Part shown: in pieces, positions 44,655-54,215 of the stretch | Layout of the letters: each line of letters opens with the position of its first letter | Position numbering within the stretch: position 1 is the first letter of the stretch | Source: Rhodomicrobium vannielii ATCC 17100 | GTDB lineage: Bacteria; Pseudomonadota; Alphaproteobacteria; Rhizobiales; Rhodomicrobiaceae | DNA length: 64,000 nucleotides | Direction of reading: 5' to 3' | Assembly: GCF_000166055.1 (NCBI RefSeq) | Contig: NC_014664.1 | Span: forward strand, 831,927 to 895,926 | Translations under genes and position numbers: made by a program | The notes under the pieces: generated by a model | Told to the model about the DNA's origin: nothing | Databases searched by the model: none | Seen by the model: the letters and a program-made list of their open reading frames with translations, nothing else

Positions 44655-45884
44655 ATGACGCAGAAAGACAAGCGCCTGCCCGTAACCGTCCTTTCGGGCT
44701 TTCTAGGCGCGGGCAAGACCACGCTCCTGAACCACGTGCTGAACAATCGCGACGGACGGCGCGTGGCGGTGATCGTCAACGACATGTCGGAAGTGAACAT
44801 CGACGCGGACCTCGTTCGGGCGGGCGGCGCGAACCTGTCTCGCATGGAGGAGACGCTCGTCGAAATGTCGAATGGCTGCATATGCTGCACGTTGCGCGAT
44901 GACCTTCTGAAGGAAGTCGCCCGGCTCGCATCGGAAGGCCGCTTCGACTACCTGCTCATTGAATCGACTGGCGTGTCGGAGCCGTTGCCCGTGGCCGCCA
45001 CCTTTGAATTTCGCGATGAAGAAGGCTTGAGCCTGTCCGACATCGCTCGCCTCGACACGATGGTGACGGTGGTGGACGCGGCACACCTGCTGAAGGACTA
45101 CGCGAGCACCGACTTTCTGCGCGATCGGGGCGAAGTCGCGGGCGAGGAGGATAACCGTACGATCGTCAATCTCCTCGTAGAGCAGATCGAATTTGCCGAT
45201 GTAGTGATCCTCAACAAGGTGTCCGAGGCAACGCCCGCGCAACTCGACGCCGCGCGCAAGATCATCCGTAGCCTCAATCCCGATGCGCGCATCATCGAGA
45301 CCGATTTCGCCCGCGTCGATCCCGCGCGGATCTTCGACACAGGCCTGTTCGATTTCGACAAGGCGCATCAACACCCGCTCTGGTACAAGGAGCTGTACGG
45401 CTTCGCGGAGCATACGCCGGAAGATGTCGAATACGGCATCACGAGCTTCGTCTGGCGCGCGCGCCGACCCCTCGATCCCGCCAAATTTCAGGAGTTCATC
45501 CAGACACCGCTGCCGGGCGTCGTGCGTGCGAAGGGCCATTTCTGGCTCGCGACGCGCCCCGATTGGGTGGGCGAGTTCAGCCTTGCGGGCGCTATCGCCG
45601 CTACGGGGGGCATGGGTTATTGGTGGGCGGCCGTGCCGGAGGCGCGCCTGGCGCAGGATGAGGAAACGCTCGCGAAGGTCAAATCGCGCTGGGACCCGGT
45701 CTTCGGCGACCGGCGGCAGGAGCTCGTCTTCATCGGCGTTCTCGGCGAGATGAATCGCGGGCGCATCGAGGCGATGCTGGATCGCTGCCTTGTGGGCGAC
45801 GCCGAGAAGCCGGTGTTCAGTCCCAAATCATGGGCGAGGCTGCCGGATCCGTTTCCGTCATGGGGGCTCGGCCCGAACGGGTGA
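44655..45884 (+). CDS. COG0523-family GTP-dependent metallochaperone, Zur-regulated (ZigA/ZagA-like)
   Basis: The 409-residue G3E GTPase has Walker [10 protein letters not shown] (15-23), the metal-binding CxCC motif at C75-I-C77-C78, ESTGVSEP (Mg/Walker B region near 105-112) and NKVSE as the G4 loop, followed by a CobW C-terminal domain. COG0523 proteins deliver zinc to client proteins during zinc shortage. The Zur box 35 bp upstream strongly supports a zinc role rather than cobalamin or nitrile hydratase. The ATG at 44655 is chosen because an upstream start at 44619 would lie in the box. It stands alone between glmU and glmS. Confidence 0.92.
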   Translation: MTQKDKRLPVTVLSGFLGAGKTTLLNHVLNNRDGRRVAVIVNDMSEVNIDADLVRAGGANLSRMEETLVEMSNGCICCTLRDDLLKEVARLASEGRFDYLLIESTGVSEPLPVAATFEFRDEEGLSLSDIARLDTMVTVVDAAHLLKDYASTDFLRDRGEVAGEEDNRTIVNLLVEQIEFADVVILNKVSEATPAQLDAARKIIRSLNPDARIIETDFARVDPARIFDTGLFDFDKAHQHPLWYKELYGFAEHTPEDVEYGITSFVWRARRPLDPAKFQEFIQTPLPGVVRAKGHFWLATRPDWVGEFSLAGAIAATGGMGYWWAAVPEARLAQDEETLAKVKSRWDPVFGDRRQELVFIGVLGEMNRGRIEAMLDRCLVGDAEKPVFSPKSWARLPDPFPSWGLGPNG

Positions 45885-46021
45885 CGCCTGCGCGAACCTT
45901 TCCGAAGCGCAACTTAAACTTGCCTGAAACAGTCTGTAGTATTGTTTGAATTTGTGCGTTCGCGCGGCGCAGCTACCATCGCGGGCGATCACGTCGTCCG
46001 ACCTTCGGAAAGGCCAAATCC

Positions 46022-47842
46022 ATGTGCGGAATCATCGGTATCCTCGGAAAAGAACCGGCAGCGCCACGTCTCGTCGATGCGCTGCGTCGGCTTGAATATC
46101 GCGGGTACGATTCCGCAGGCGTCGCCACCCTCGAAGGCGGTGTCCTCACACGGCGGCGCGCCGAGGGCAAGCTCGCGTCGCTCGACCGGAAGCTCGGCGC
46201 GGAGCCGCTTTACGGCACGTCGGGCATCGGGCATACGCGCTGGGCGACGCATGGCGCGCCGGTCGAGAGGAACGCGCATCCGCACATGGCGGGCGCCGTC
46301 GCCATCGTCCACAACGGCATTATCGAGAATTTCCGCGAGCTTCGCGAAGAGCTTGAGAAGGAAGGCGAGACCTTCGAAAGCCAGACCGACAGCGAAGTCG
46401 TGGCCCATCTCATCAATCGCGAGCTTCAGCGTGGCGCGGACCCGGTGGCGGCCGTGCATGCGTCGCTCGCCCGTCTCACAGGCGCGTTCGCGCTGGCGAT
46501 CCTGTTCTCCGGCCGCGACGATCTGATGATCGGGGCCCGGCGGGGCAGCCCGCTCGCCGTCGGTTACGGCAAGGGCGAGATGTTCCTCGGCTCTGACGCC
46601 ATGGCGCTCGCGCCCTTCACCGACCGTGTGACGTTCCTCGACGAGGGCGATTGGGCCGTGCTCAGCCACGATGGCGTGACGATCCACGACGAGAGCGGCG
46701 CAGAAGTGAAGCGCCCCATCGTGCGGACCGCGGTTTCGGCGCTCCTTATCGACAAGGGCAACCACCGCCACTTCATGGCGAAAGAGATCCACGAGCAGCC
46801 GGAAGTCATCAGCCGCACGCTCGCGCATTATGTCCGCTTCGACAGTAATTCCATCGAGCTTCCGGGCGGCGGTCTGCCGTTCGACAAGCTGTCAAAGCTC
46901 ACCATCACGGCCTGCGGTACGGCTTTCTATGCGGCGCTGACCGCGAAATACTGGTTCGAGCGCTATGCGAAGCTTCCGGTGGATGTCGATATCGCGTCCG
47001 AGTTCCGCTATCGCGAATCGCCGCTACCGAAGGACGGGCTCGCCGTGTTCGTCTCTCAGTCCGGCGAAACGGCGGACACACTCGCAAGCCTCCGCTATTG
47101 CCGCGATAATGGCCAGCTCATCGCCTCCGTGGTGAACGTGCCGGAATCGTCCATCGCGCGCGAATCGGACGCCGTTCTTCAGACGCTCGCCGGGCCGGAA
47201 ATCGGCGTCGCCTCGACGAAGGCATTCACGTGCCAGCTTTCGGTGCTGGCCTGCATGGCGATCGCGGCGGGGCGCAAGCGCGGCGTGCTGTCGGCTGCCG
47301 ACGAGGCCGAGCTTGTGAGTGCGCTCGTGCAGGTGCCGCGCCTCATGGCCGATGTACTGAAGCGCGAGGACGAATTCGACGCGCTGGCGCAGACGCTCGC
47401 CAAGGCGCCGCTCGTGCTCTATCTCGGGCGCGGATCGAGCTATCCGCTCGCCCTCGAAGGCGCGCTGAAGCTGAAGGAAATTTCCTATCTCCACGCGGAA
47501 GGCTTCGCGGCGGGCGAACTGAAGCACGGCCCCATCGCGCTCATCGACGAGACGGTGCCCGTGATCGCGCTCGCTCCCAAGGATGCGTTGTTCGAGAAGA
47601 CGGTGTCGAACCTTCAGGAAGTGGCGGCGCGCGGCGGCAAGCTCGTCGTGTTCTCCGACGCGCCCGAAGCGCAAGCAGCGGTCAAGGCGCAGGCTAATTT
47701 CGTGCTGCCGATGGCGCACAGCCTCGTCAACCCGATCCTCTACGCCGTGCCGATCCAGCTTCTCGCCTATCACACGGCGGTCGCGATGGGCACCGATGTG
47801 GATCAGCCGCGGAACCTGGCGAAGTCCGTGACGGTGGAGTAG
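46022..47842 (+). CDS. glmS: Glutamine-fructose-6-phosphate aminotransferase (isomerising)
   Basis: The 606-residue enzyme makes glucosamine-6-phosphate. The catalytic Cys2 follows the start (MCGIIGILG), with RLEYRGYDSAGVA and GHTRWATHG in the N-terminal glutaminase domain; two SIS domains follow (ACGTAFYAAL, SQSGETADTLASL, YLGRGSSYPLALEGALKLKE), and the C-terminus ends DVDQPRNLAKSVTVE, the standard GlmS end. No glmS riboswitch is expected or seen in this group. The ATG follows GGAAAGG. Confidence 0.96.
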   Translation: MCGIIGILGKEPAAPRLVDALRRLEYRGYDSAGVATLEGGVLTRRRAEGKLASLDRKLGAEPLYGTSGIGHTRWATHGAPVERNAHPHMAGAVAIVHNGIIENFRELREELEKEGETFESQTDSEVVAHLINRELQRGADPVAAVHASLARLTGAFALAILFSGRDDLMIGARRGSPLAVGYGKGEMFLGSDAMALAPFTDRVTFLDEGDWAVLSHDGVTIHDESGAEVKRPIVRTAVSALLIDKGNHRHFMAKEIHEQPEVISRTLAHYVRFDSNSIELPGGGLPFDKLSKLTITACGTAFYAALTAKYWFERYAKLPVDVDIASEFRYRESPLPKDGLAVFVSQSGETADTLASLRYCRDNGQLIASVVNVPESSIARESDAVLQTLAGPEIGVASTKAFTCQLSVLACMAIAAGRKRGVLSAADEAELVSALVQVPRLMADVLKREDEFDALAQTLAKAPLVLYLGRGSSYPLALEGALKLKEISYLHAEGFAAGELKHGPIALIDETVPVIALAPKDALFEKTVSNLQEVAARGGKLVVFSDAPEAQAAVKAQANFVLPMAHSLVNPILYAVPIQLLAYHTAVAMGTDVDQPRNLAKSVTVE

Positions 47843-47909
47843 GCGCGGGCTTTTGACGGACGGAGTTGTTCGGCGACAAAAAAAGTGATCCTTCGCGACC
47901 AAAAGGCCG

Positions 47910-47940
47910 GTGTTCCCCCGCAGGCGCGGGGATAGACCCG
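47910..47940. repeat. Solitary type I-E-like CRISPR repeat
   Basis: GTGTTCCCCCGCAGGCGCGG followed by GGATAGACCCG differs from common type I-E repeats (GTGTTCCCCGC...GCGGGGATGAACCG) by one inserted C and two changes near the end. The CCCCGC/GCGGGG stem is intact. No second repeat lies at spacer distance on either side and no cas gene is near, so it is an isolated relic, not an array. Confidence 0.55.
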
Positions 47941-48141
47941 CCGTATGCCGTAGTGCTGCGCTCGTTTTTTAGCCCGGCGCGTGACAGCAAACTTCACGTC
48001 CGACACGTGACAGGACGGACCGAGTCTGCGCCCCGTGTATGTGTTACAGAGTGATGGCAACGCGGCGCGTCCAGCATTTGATGTTCCCTAAAGCTGGCCA
48101 CGACCGCGGCTACGACCGATGCCAGCCTTTGCTTCCGGCGC

Positions 48142-48996
48142 TCACGGGCGGGTGCCAGATGGCGGAGCGACGGAGGCGTTGGGCTGCGCTTTCACCGTAA
48201 CGGTCTCGTCAATGTCGAAGAAGATCAGGGCGGTGGCGGCAAAGCCTTCCGGCGTCTCGTACATGAGATGGTGCGTGGCACCCTTGAACTGCACCAGCCA
48301 GGCGCCGGGAATAGACGATGCCAGCGTCTTCGAACTCTCCGCGCCAACCACATTGTCGGCGGTGCCGACTACCAGCATCACCTGGTTGGTGATCGCAGGT
48401 AACTGATCCAGCGGTGTCCTCCAATGCGTCGTGGCTTCGACCTGCCGCGCCACGATCGGATCGCTCGGCACCCGGCCGTGCAGCGCCTTGGCGACGTTGC
48501 TACCGTCGGTCGAAGTGGCGTGGATCAGCGCTTTGTTGAAGCGGTCGGGATATTGCAGCAGCAATTGCTGGGTAATGGTGCTGCCCATGGAATAACCCAG
48601 CACGTGGGTTTGCTTGACGCCGAGTGCGTCGAGTAGGCCGATCACGTCGGCGGCGAACAGCGGATAGCTGAATGGGGTGTCGTTGGCGCTGCTGTGGCCC
48701 ATGCCGCGATTGTCCAGAAGGATCAACTGGTAGGTCTTCGACAGTGCCTCGACCACCTGCGGTGGCCAGTTCTCGGCCGTGCCGCCGAGTCCCATGATCA
48801 TCACGAGCGGCGCGCCAGTGCCGATCAGCTTGTAGCCGATCGAGATACCATTGGCGTCGACCTGATAGATCGCACGGCCCTGCGGATCCTGGCCGATCAC
48901 CTTACCGGCGGGCGCGATCGGATCGGCGACGGCGCAGCCCGCGCCGATCAGCAGCGCAACGGCGCATGAAACCAACGATGAAGCGAACCTTGCCAT
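48142..48996 (-). CDS. Secreted alpha/beta hydrolase
   Basis: The 284-residue protein has a signal peptide ending GCAVA-DP and an alpha/beta-hydrolase fold: MIMGLGGTAENW (oxyanion region), ILLDNRGMGHSS, the nucleophile elbow LGYSMGS with Ser136, VGTADNVV with the Asp, and KGATHHLMYE with the His. The substrate is unknown; the sequence is like esterases or haloperoxidase-like hydrolases. ATG 48996 follows AAAGGTGA; GTG 49005 is also in frame. It is isolated, with non-coding sequence on both sides. Confidence 0.85.
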   Translation of the reverse strand: MARFASSLVSCAVALLIGAGCAVADPIAPAGKVIGQDPQGRAIYQVDANGISIGYKLIGTGAPLVMIMGLGGTAENWPPQVVEALSKTYQLILLDNRGMGHSSANDTPFSYPLFAADVIGLLDALGVKQTHVLGYSMGSTITQQLLLQYPDRFNKALIHATSTDGSNVAKALHGRVPSDPIVARQVEATTHWRTPLDQLPAITNQVMLVVGTADNVVGAESSKTLASSIPGAWLVQFKGATHHLMYETPEGFAATALIFFDIDETVTVKAQPNASVAPPSGTRP

Positions 48997-49328
48997 GCGA
49001 ATCACCTTTCAACGCGTTGAATCGCCCCCGAATAACAGTGATTGCTTCAGGCGTCATTGCGTCAGAAGGCGGCGGCGCGCCGAAGGTCGAGCGCGGCGAT
49101 ATCGCGTCGGTCATGTTTGGCAAGAAGATGTCGCACTATGCGGCAGCACTCGCGGCACTCTGTGGCAGAGAGGAGCGGCGTTGGCAGCGTTGTCATGTCG
49201 TCTCCGAGGTGTGTGAGCACCGCTATTAGTCGGCGACGGTTTGGATGCCAGCGCTATTTTTGGATCCGGCGGTGTCGGCGCCGGGGGGTGGAGTGGCAAA
49301 TTAAGCCGCTCACCCTCAAACGCATCGC
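48997..49328. other. Region without a secure gene
   Basis: Short frames exist on both strands (plus 48966-49229, minus 48902-49123) but none has a ribosome site or a recognised family, and they overlap one another and the hydrolase start. The promoter of the hydrolase must lie here. I see no terminator with a T-run after the LysR gene. Confidence 0.35.
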
Positions 49329-50264
49329 TCAGGCAGCGGACGAAAGACGCCGCACCGCGTCGGCGACGCTGGGTGAGCTTTCGAGAAACGCCGCGAACTT
49401 GCGGTAGAGGTCGTCGCGGGCATTCGCGACCATGACGAGCTCCGCTTCCGGCAGCGGCGGAAAATCCTCCTCCGCGCCGAGGATCACGTGATCGCGCCCG
49501 ACAGAGCCGCGCGGCAGGACCGCGATGCCGAGCCCTGCCGAGACCGCCTTGCGGATGTTCTCGTAAGACGAGCTTGTGTAGGCGAGGTAGCTCGGCTTGC
49601 CCACGCGCTGCATCGCGAGCAGCATCGTCTTGCGGTAGGTGCAGCCGCCGGGGAAGCCAACCAGCGGCACCGTTGAAAACTGCCCGAGCGCCGACTTCTC
49701 GCGACCCACCCAGAACAGCGGCTCGCTACGGAGCACCTTTCGCGGCGCGCCGCCCACGTTCGGGCTTTCGCCGCGCGCGCGGTTCAGCAGGGCCACATCG
49801 ATCTCGCCCGCGTTGAACATGTCTACGATGGTGCCGGACATCGCGGATGTCACCTCGATGCGCAGCTCGGGGTTCATGTCGAGGCAGCGCGAGAGTACGC
49901 CGTGGATGTCCAACACGTCGAAATCGTCGGGCACGCCAAGCCGGATGCGTCCCGCCAGTGGCGGACGCTGGAACGAGCCGACCGCGTCGGAGAGGCGGGC
50001 GAGGATCTCTTTCGCCATCGGCAGGAAGCGCGCCCCTTCGATCGTGAGGCCGGCGAAATGGCCCTGACGACGCTCCAGGAGCACGCAATCGAGGATCTGC
50101 TCAAGCTTCTTCAAGCTTTGCGTCACGGCGGATTGCGTGCGCCCGAGATCGAGGCTCGCACCGGCAAAGCTGCCGCCTTCCGCAACCATTACGAAGGCGC
50201 GCAGTTGTTCGAGCGTGATGCGGCGGTCGGTGAGCGTCGACGCGGTGTCGGCGATGTTGGCCAA
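49329..50264 (-). CDS. LysR-family transcriptional regulator
   Basis: The 311-residue regulator has an N-terminal helix-turn-helix (ITLEQLRAFVMVAEGGSFAGASLDLGRTQSAVTQSLKK in parts, about residues 15-52) and a periplasmic-binding-protein-like effector domain. I choose the TTG at 50264, which has AAGGAAG seven bases upstream. An ATG at 50339 would add 25 residues, but it lies only 14 bp from a good -10 box, leaving no leader for a ribosome site. It is divergent from a DMT-family exporter, the usual LysR-target arrangement, so it probably controls that gene. Confidence 0.85.
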   Translation of the reverse strand: MANIADTASTLTDRRITLEQLRAFVMVAEGGSFAGASLDLGRTQSAVTQSLKKLEQILDCVLLERRQGHFAGLTIEGARFLPMAKEILARLSDAVGSFQRPPLAGRIRLGVPDDFDVLDIHGVLSRCLDMNPELRIEVTSAMSGTIVDMFNAGEIDVALLNRARGESPNVGGAPRKVLRSEPLFWVGREKSALGQFSTVPLVGFPGGCTYRKTMLLAMQRVGKPSYLAYTSSSYENIRKAVSAGLGIAVLPRGSVGRDHVILGAEEDFPPLPEAELVMVANARDDLYRKFAAFLESSPSVADAVRRLSSAA

Positions 50265-50352
50265 GGATGCGCTTCCTTTTGCTGCGTCTGGTGGCGACGG
50301 ATTGCCCAGCCGACGGCGACAATGCCGCGACGGGAGCATATCAATCTGTCTT

Positions 50353-50382
50353 ATTATAGAGCGCCTATTATTAATTTTGCAA
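50353..50382 (-). promoter_or_regulatory. Sigma-70-type promoter of the LysR gene
   Basis: On the minus strand TTGCAA and TATAAT are separated by 18 bases. This promoter supports the downstream TTG start of the regulator. Confidence 0.65.
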
Positions 50383-50410
50383 CGAGCGTTCGGCCTGCGA
50401 TCCTTCGCTC

Positions 50411-51316
50411 ATGACCCAGATATCGCGCCCCGCCCTTATCGCCCTCGTGCTCCTCTTCAGCCTGATCTGGAGTTCCGCGTTCGTCGCCGGCAAGATCGCC
50501 GTGCGCGACGTCGACCCAATTCTGGCGCTGGTGATCCGCTTCGCGTTGAGCGCCGCGATCATGGCGCCGTTCTGCCTCGGGAACCGGGTGGCATGGAACA
50601 CCCGCATCGTGAAGACTGGTCTGCTCTTCGGCCTGCTGAACAATGCAGTCTATCTCGGCATGAACTTTTCCGCGCTCGCCTTCACCTCGGCCGCCGTGGT
50701 GGGTGTGATCGTGAGTTGCGCGCCGTTCCTCGCCATCCTTTTTTCGGTGGCGCTCGGGCAGGAGCGGTTCGATCCCGTCAAGACGCTGGGTGTGTTGATC
50801 GGCTTTGCGGGGGTGATCGTCATCATCGGCTTCGATATCGGTGCGGGCGATGCCGTGGGCGTCGCGCTCGCCATCGGCGGCACGACCGCTTTCGCGATGG
50901 CAACCGTGTTGTTTCGCGGCCGCGCGACCGGGCTCCCTGTGATCACGCTCAATTTCTGGCAATCGACTGCGGGCGCACTCGCGCTCCTGCCGGTGCTCGC
51001 GCTGAAAGGCGTTGCAGCGCCGACCTTTACGGTTTCGGCGACGCTGGCGATCCTTTATCTCACCATCGTGGTAAGCATCGGGGCGAGCGTGCTCTGGCTC
51101 CTCCTCATCCGCTGGAGCGGCGCAGCGAGCGCAGCGTCCTATCACCTGCTGAACCCGTTCTGGGTGGTGATCCTGTCCTACATCGCACTCGGCACGCCGC
51201 TCGAACCGCGCGCCTTCGTCGGCGCCGCGATTATTGGAGCCGGGCTGCTGCTGACGACCCGAAGCGCCGCCCCGGTTGCGCCGCCTGCGCTGGCGAAATC
51301 GGGCGAGCGTTGTTAG
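50411..51316 (+). CDS. EamA/DMT-superfamily exporter
   Basis: The 301-residue membrane protein has ten predicted membrane segments in two EamA repeats; the first starts IALVLLFSLIWSSAFVAGKIA with the conserved W-S/G-S/A-F pattern, and the second contains YHLLNPFWVVILSYIALGTPLEP. Relatives export amino acids or other metabolites. It is divergent from the LysR gene, which is likely its regulator. The substrate is unknown. Confidence 0.88.
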   Translation: MTQISRPALIALVLLFSLIWSSAFVAGKIAVRDVDPILALVIRFALSAAIMAPFCLGNRVAWNTRIVKTGLLFGLLNNAVYLGMNFSALAFTSAAVVGVIVSCAPFLAILFSVALGQERFDPVKTLGVLIGFAGVIVIIGFDIGAGDAVGVALAIGGTTAFAMATVLFRGRATGLPVITLNFWQSTAGALALLPVLALKGVAAPTFTVSATLAILYLTIVVSIGASVLWLLLIRWSGAASAASYHLLNPFWVVILSYIALGTPLEPRAFVGAAIIGAGLLLTTRSAAPVAPPALAKSGERC

Positions 51317-51361
51317 GTCTCGCCTTCCGACGCACGGCCACCCGCGAGTTTGCTCGGCAGC

Positions 51362-53086
51362 TTAAAACAGTAGGCTATCCAGGTCTTCTCCGGCTTCTTC
51401 GTGCGTATCGATGCAATCGGACGACACAGTTGCTTCCCCGCAAGCCTTGTCGTGGATGACCCTTTCTTTATGCATCGTGTACCGGGAGCGGATCGCGGCC
51501 AGTCTTTCGAGGTCGACGGTCAATGCCGAGAAATCCCGCTCTCCTGCCGCAGCAGTAAGCGTCGAGATGAGATCCGGCCAAACTTCCTGACCGTCAGCGC
51601 AATGGCGAACGCGCTCCGCCGCTCCATCGAGAATGCCGATGGTTTTCGGGCCAGCCCGCTTCAAAGTGACCGCCTCCTGTTTGACGCGCCCGAGAACCGC
51701 CTCAAGCAGCCTCGCCGCAGCCATGGGATCGCCATTCACCTCATGGACGTCGAAACGTGCCGCGCCCTCGCGCGCGGCCTCGACGGTGTGTTTAAGGTGG
51801 CTGAGGATCTGACGCATTCCAGTCGCCGCGCTTCGGGCGCTTTTGGCGACAGCGCCCAGTTCGGCCGCGATCACACGCAGGCCATGCGCGCTTTCTCCGA
51901 GACGCGTGCAGCGGATGGCCATGTTCAGACGCAGGAGCTGAACCACATGTTCGGTCGCCTCGATGGCATCCATCTGACCGAGCATCTCCTGCATGGCATC
52001 CGCCGTTTCCTCGCCGAGCTTGCGGCCGGCGCGACGCATCTCCGCGTCCTGCTGCAAGAGGGGAACGATGGACTGGAGATTTTTCCCCAGAGCGGTCAGG
52101 GCATGGCTGCTGTCTGCGAGGATCTCGTCCGCCCGTTCCCGGCCTTCCTCAAGCACGGCCTCGGCATCGCGGCGAGTCCCGTCGAGCGCGGACGACAAGG
52201 CTCCAACCTCGGTGACAAAGTCCTCGTTCGTCGAGGCAAGCTGCACCGCCGCCAGACGAAAAAGCATCGCTTCGGTATCGTCATCGGTGCGATCCCTGAT
52301 CGAGCCCAGGATGTCCTCGACATGCTCAAGCCGCTGACGCGTGCTGTCACCAATCTGCATGGCCGCAATCGCATCGCCGATCCGCGCGCTGATCGCCGAT
52401 GTCAGTTCGCCGGATCGCATTGCATGCGCAGCCGCACGACCTTGTTGAAGTTCGATGGTGGCGAGATCGGCCCTGAGCCGTTCCGAGATCGTCGCCATGA
52501 TCTTCGCCTGTTCGCGGTTGAAGGCGAGGTGGCTCTGCTGCGCGCTCGCGACGGTTTGGCAGACGCGGGTGTGGATGCCGAGAATCGAGCGGACCGTCGC
52601 GCGGGCATCACGCCCGATATCGGTCATCTCGGCGACAAAGGCAGCGAGATCTTCGTGGCCTGCGTCGATTCCTGCCGCCACCACGCGTGCGTTGAGTGCG
52701 ATGAGGCCCAGCATTCGGACGGCATTGCCCAGATCGTCGAGGGGATCCTTCAGCCTCTGAATCGTTTCAGCGAGCTGTTCGATGCCGGTATCGTCGGTCG
52801 CAAGATGGCCAACGATGTCGGCCACCTCGTCGCGAAGCGCACGCACGCTCCCGACGACGCTAAGGAAATCGCGGCCCTGAAACTCTGCCCCCATGGCCTC
52901 ATGAGCGGCTGAAACGGTCCGCAGCAACTTCACGCCGGATATCAGACGTTCGCCCATTTCGAGGAATGTCCGCTCGATCGCCTTCCGAGGCTCGGCAATC
53001 TCGGCGATCATCTCAGAAAGATCGTCGCCATCCTGCATGAAAGACGTTCCTGGCCGCTCGATAGCCACCGCGTTCAGTGCCGTCAT
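51362..53086 (-). CDS. Soluble receptor-like chemotaxis protein with two degenerate signalling tips
   Basis: The 574-residue protein is almost entirely helical, has no membrane segment, and ends the che operon, its ATG overlapping the cheB stop. Two segments recall the MCP hairpin tip [34 protein letters not shown] (about 128-146) and [19 protein letters not shown] (about 386-404). Both have lost the glutamates and the E-x-R contacts used to bind CheA/CheW. It may scaffold or compete in the receptor array, or be a structural relative with another task. This is inference from helical pattern; I do not recognise a named family. Confidence 0.6.
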   Translation of the reverse strand: MTALNAVAIERPGTSFMQDGDDLSEMIAEIAEPRKAIERTFLEMGERLISGVKLLRTVSAAHEAMGAEFQGRDFLSVVGSVRALRDEVADIVGHLATDDTGIEQLAETIQRLKDPLDDLGNAVRMLGLIALNARVVAAGIDAGHEDLAAFVAEMTDIGRDARATVRSILGIHTRVCQTVASAQQSHLAFNREQAKIMATISERLRADLATIELQQGRAAAHAMRSGELTSAISARIGDAIAAMQIGDSTRQRLEHVEDILGSIRDRTDDDTEAMLFRLAAVQLASTNEDFVTEVGALSSALDGTRRDAEAVLEEGRERADEILADSSHALTALGKNLQSIVPLLQQDAEMRRAGRKLGEETADAMQEMLGQMDAIEATEHVVQLLRLNMAIRCTRLGESAHGLRVIAAELGAVAKSARSAATGMRQILSHLKHTVEAAREGAARFDVHEVNGDPMAAARLLEAVLGRVKQEAVTLKRAGPKTIGILDGAAERVRHCADGQEVWPDLISTLTAAAGERDFSALTVDLERLAAIRSRYTMHKERVIHDKACGEATVSSDCIDTHEEAGEDLDSLLF

Positions 53087-54207
53087 GACGCCTTCACCAT
53101 ATCGACTGTGTGGTTGCGCGCTTGCATGATCACCTGTGCCATGCGTGACAGAGGTAGAACCTTTACAGCCGCTCCTCGCTGAATCGCTTCCCTCGGCATA
53201 CCGAAAACGATGCTGCTTTCCTCGTCCTGAGCGATCGTGAAGGCACCCGCCTCGCGCATCTCCAGAAGGCCCTGCGCGCCGTCGTCGCCCATGCCCGTCA
53301 ACAACATGCCGAGCGCTTGCGGCCCGAGGTGCTGCGCCGCCGACCGAAAGAGCACGTCCACCGAAGGCCGGTGCCGGCAGACCGGGGGTCCGTCCTTGAT
53401 GGTCACGCTGACGCGGGAGCCTGCGCGCTGGAGGAGCATGTGGCGATTCCCCGGCGCGATCAGCACACGCCCCGGAACCACTGCATCTCCGCTCTGGGCC
53501 TCCTTGACCGACACGGCGCACATGCCATCGAGGCGGCGCGCGAATGCGGCGGTGAATTTTTCCGGCATGTGCTGAACGATGACGATTGGGGGACACTCTG
53601 CGGGTAGCGCGAAAAGGATATCGCGGAGAGCTTCCGTCCCTCCGGTCGACGCGCCGATGCAGACGATCATGTCGCTGGCGCTCTCCAAGTCGGCGCGCCT
53701 TCGAGCCCAACCCTGGGGAATGATCGCGTCCGCCGTGAATTTTCCCTCCACCCGAAGCGGTTGAGCCGCTCGCGGCTTCAGCTTCGCCTGCGCAGCGGCC
53801 TTGGCGGTATCGCAGATCCGCATTCGCGAGTGCTGAAGGAACTCGACGGACCCGATGCGCGGCTTGGTCACGACGTCGACGGCCCCGGCCTCCATCGCCT
53901 CCATGAGGGTGCTCGACCCCTCTTCGGTCAGGCTCGAACAGATCACAACCGGTAGCGGGCGTTGCGCCATGATCTTGCGCAGAAAAGTCAGGCCGTCCAT
54001 GCGCGGCATCTCGATATCGAGGAAGATGACGTCGGGCACCTCGCGGCGGATGCGCTCCGCGGCGACATAGGGATCGGAGGCCGTCCCCATCACCTCGAGT
54101 TCGGGGTCGCTGGAGATGATATCCGACAGGGCCTGGCGGACAGAAGCAGAGTCGTCCACGATCAGGATTCGTGGCTTCTCGCCGGAGCTTCTTGATGGAG
54201 CACGCAT
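53083..54207 (-). CDS. cheB: Chemotaxis protein-glutamate methylesterase CheB
   Basis: The 374-residue CheB has an N-terminal receiver domain ([14 protein letters not shown]; phosphoacceptor Asp64 in [11 protein letters not shown]) and a C-terminal methylesterase domain with the catalytic Ser in [12 protein letters not shown], His in [10 protein letters not shown] and Asp in [12 protein letters not shown]. It demethylates receptors when phosphorylated by CheA. ATG 54207, with GAGG upstream, starts 8 bp after the cheR stop; longer starts overlap cheR. Its stop overlaps the next gene (ATGA). Confidence 0.95.
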   Translation of the reverse strand: MRAPSRSSGEKPRILIVDDSASVRQALSDIISSDPELEVMGTASDPYVAAERIRREVPDVIFLDIEMPRMDGLTFLRKIMAQRPLPVVICSSLTEEGSSTLMEAMEAGAVDVVTKPRIGSVEFLQHSRMRICDTAKAAAQAKLKPRAAQPLRVEGKFTADAIIPQGWARRRADLESASDMIVCIGASTGGTEALRDILFALPAECPPIVIVQHMPEKFTAAFARRLDGMCAVSVKEAQSGDAVVPGRVLIAPGNRHMLLQRAGSRVSVTIKDGPPVCRHRPSVDVLFRSAAQHLGPQALGMLLTGMGDDGAQGLLEMREAGAFTIAQDEESSIVFGMPREAIQRGAAVKVLPLSRMAQVIMQARNHTVDMVKAS

Positions 54208-54215
54208 CGGTTGCC

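Noticed and set aside
47910-47940. CRISPR array
   Set aside because: Only one repeat-like unit exists; an array needs at least two repeats with spacers, so it is listed as a solitary repeat.
51401-52912. 503-codon plus-strand frame
   Set aside because: Antisense of the receptor-like che gene, which is fixed by overlap with cheB.
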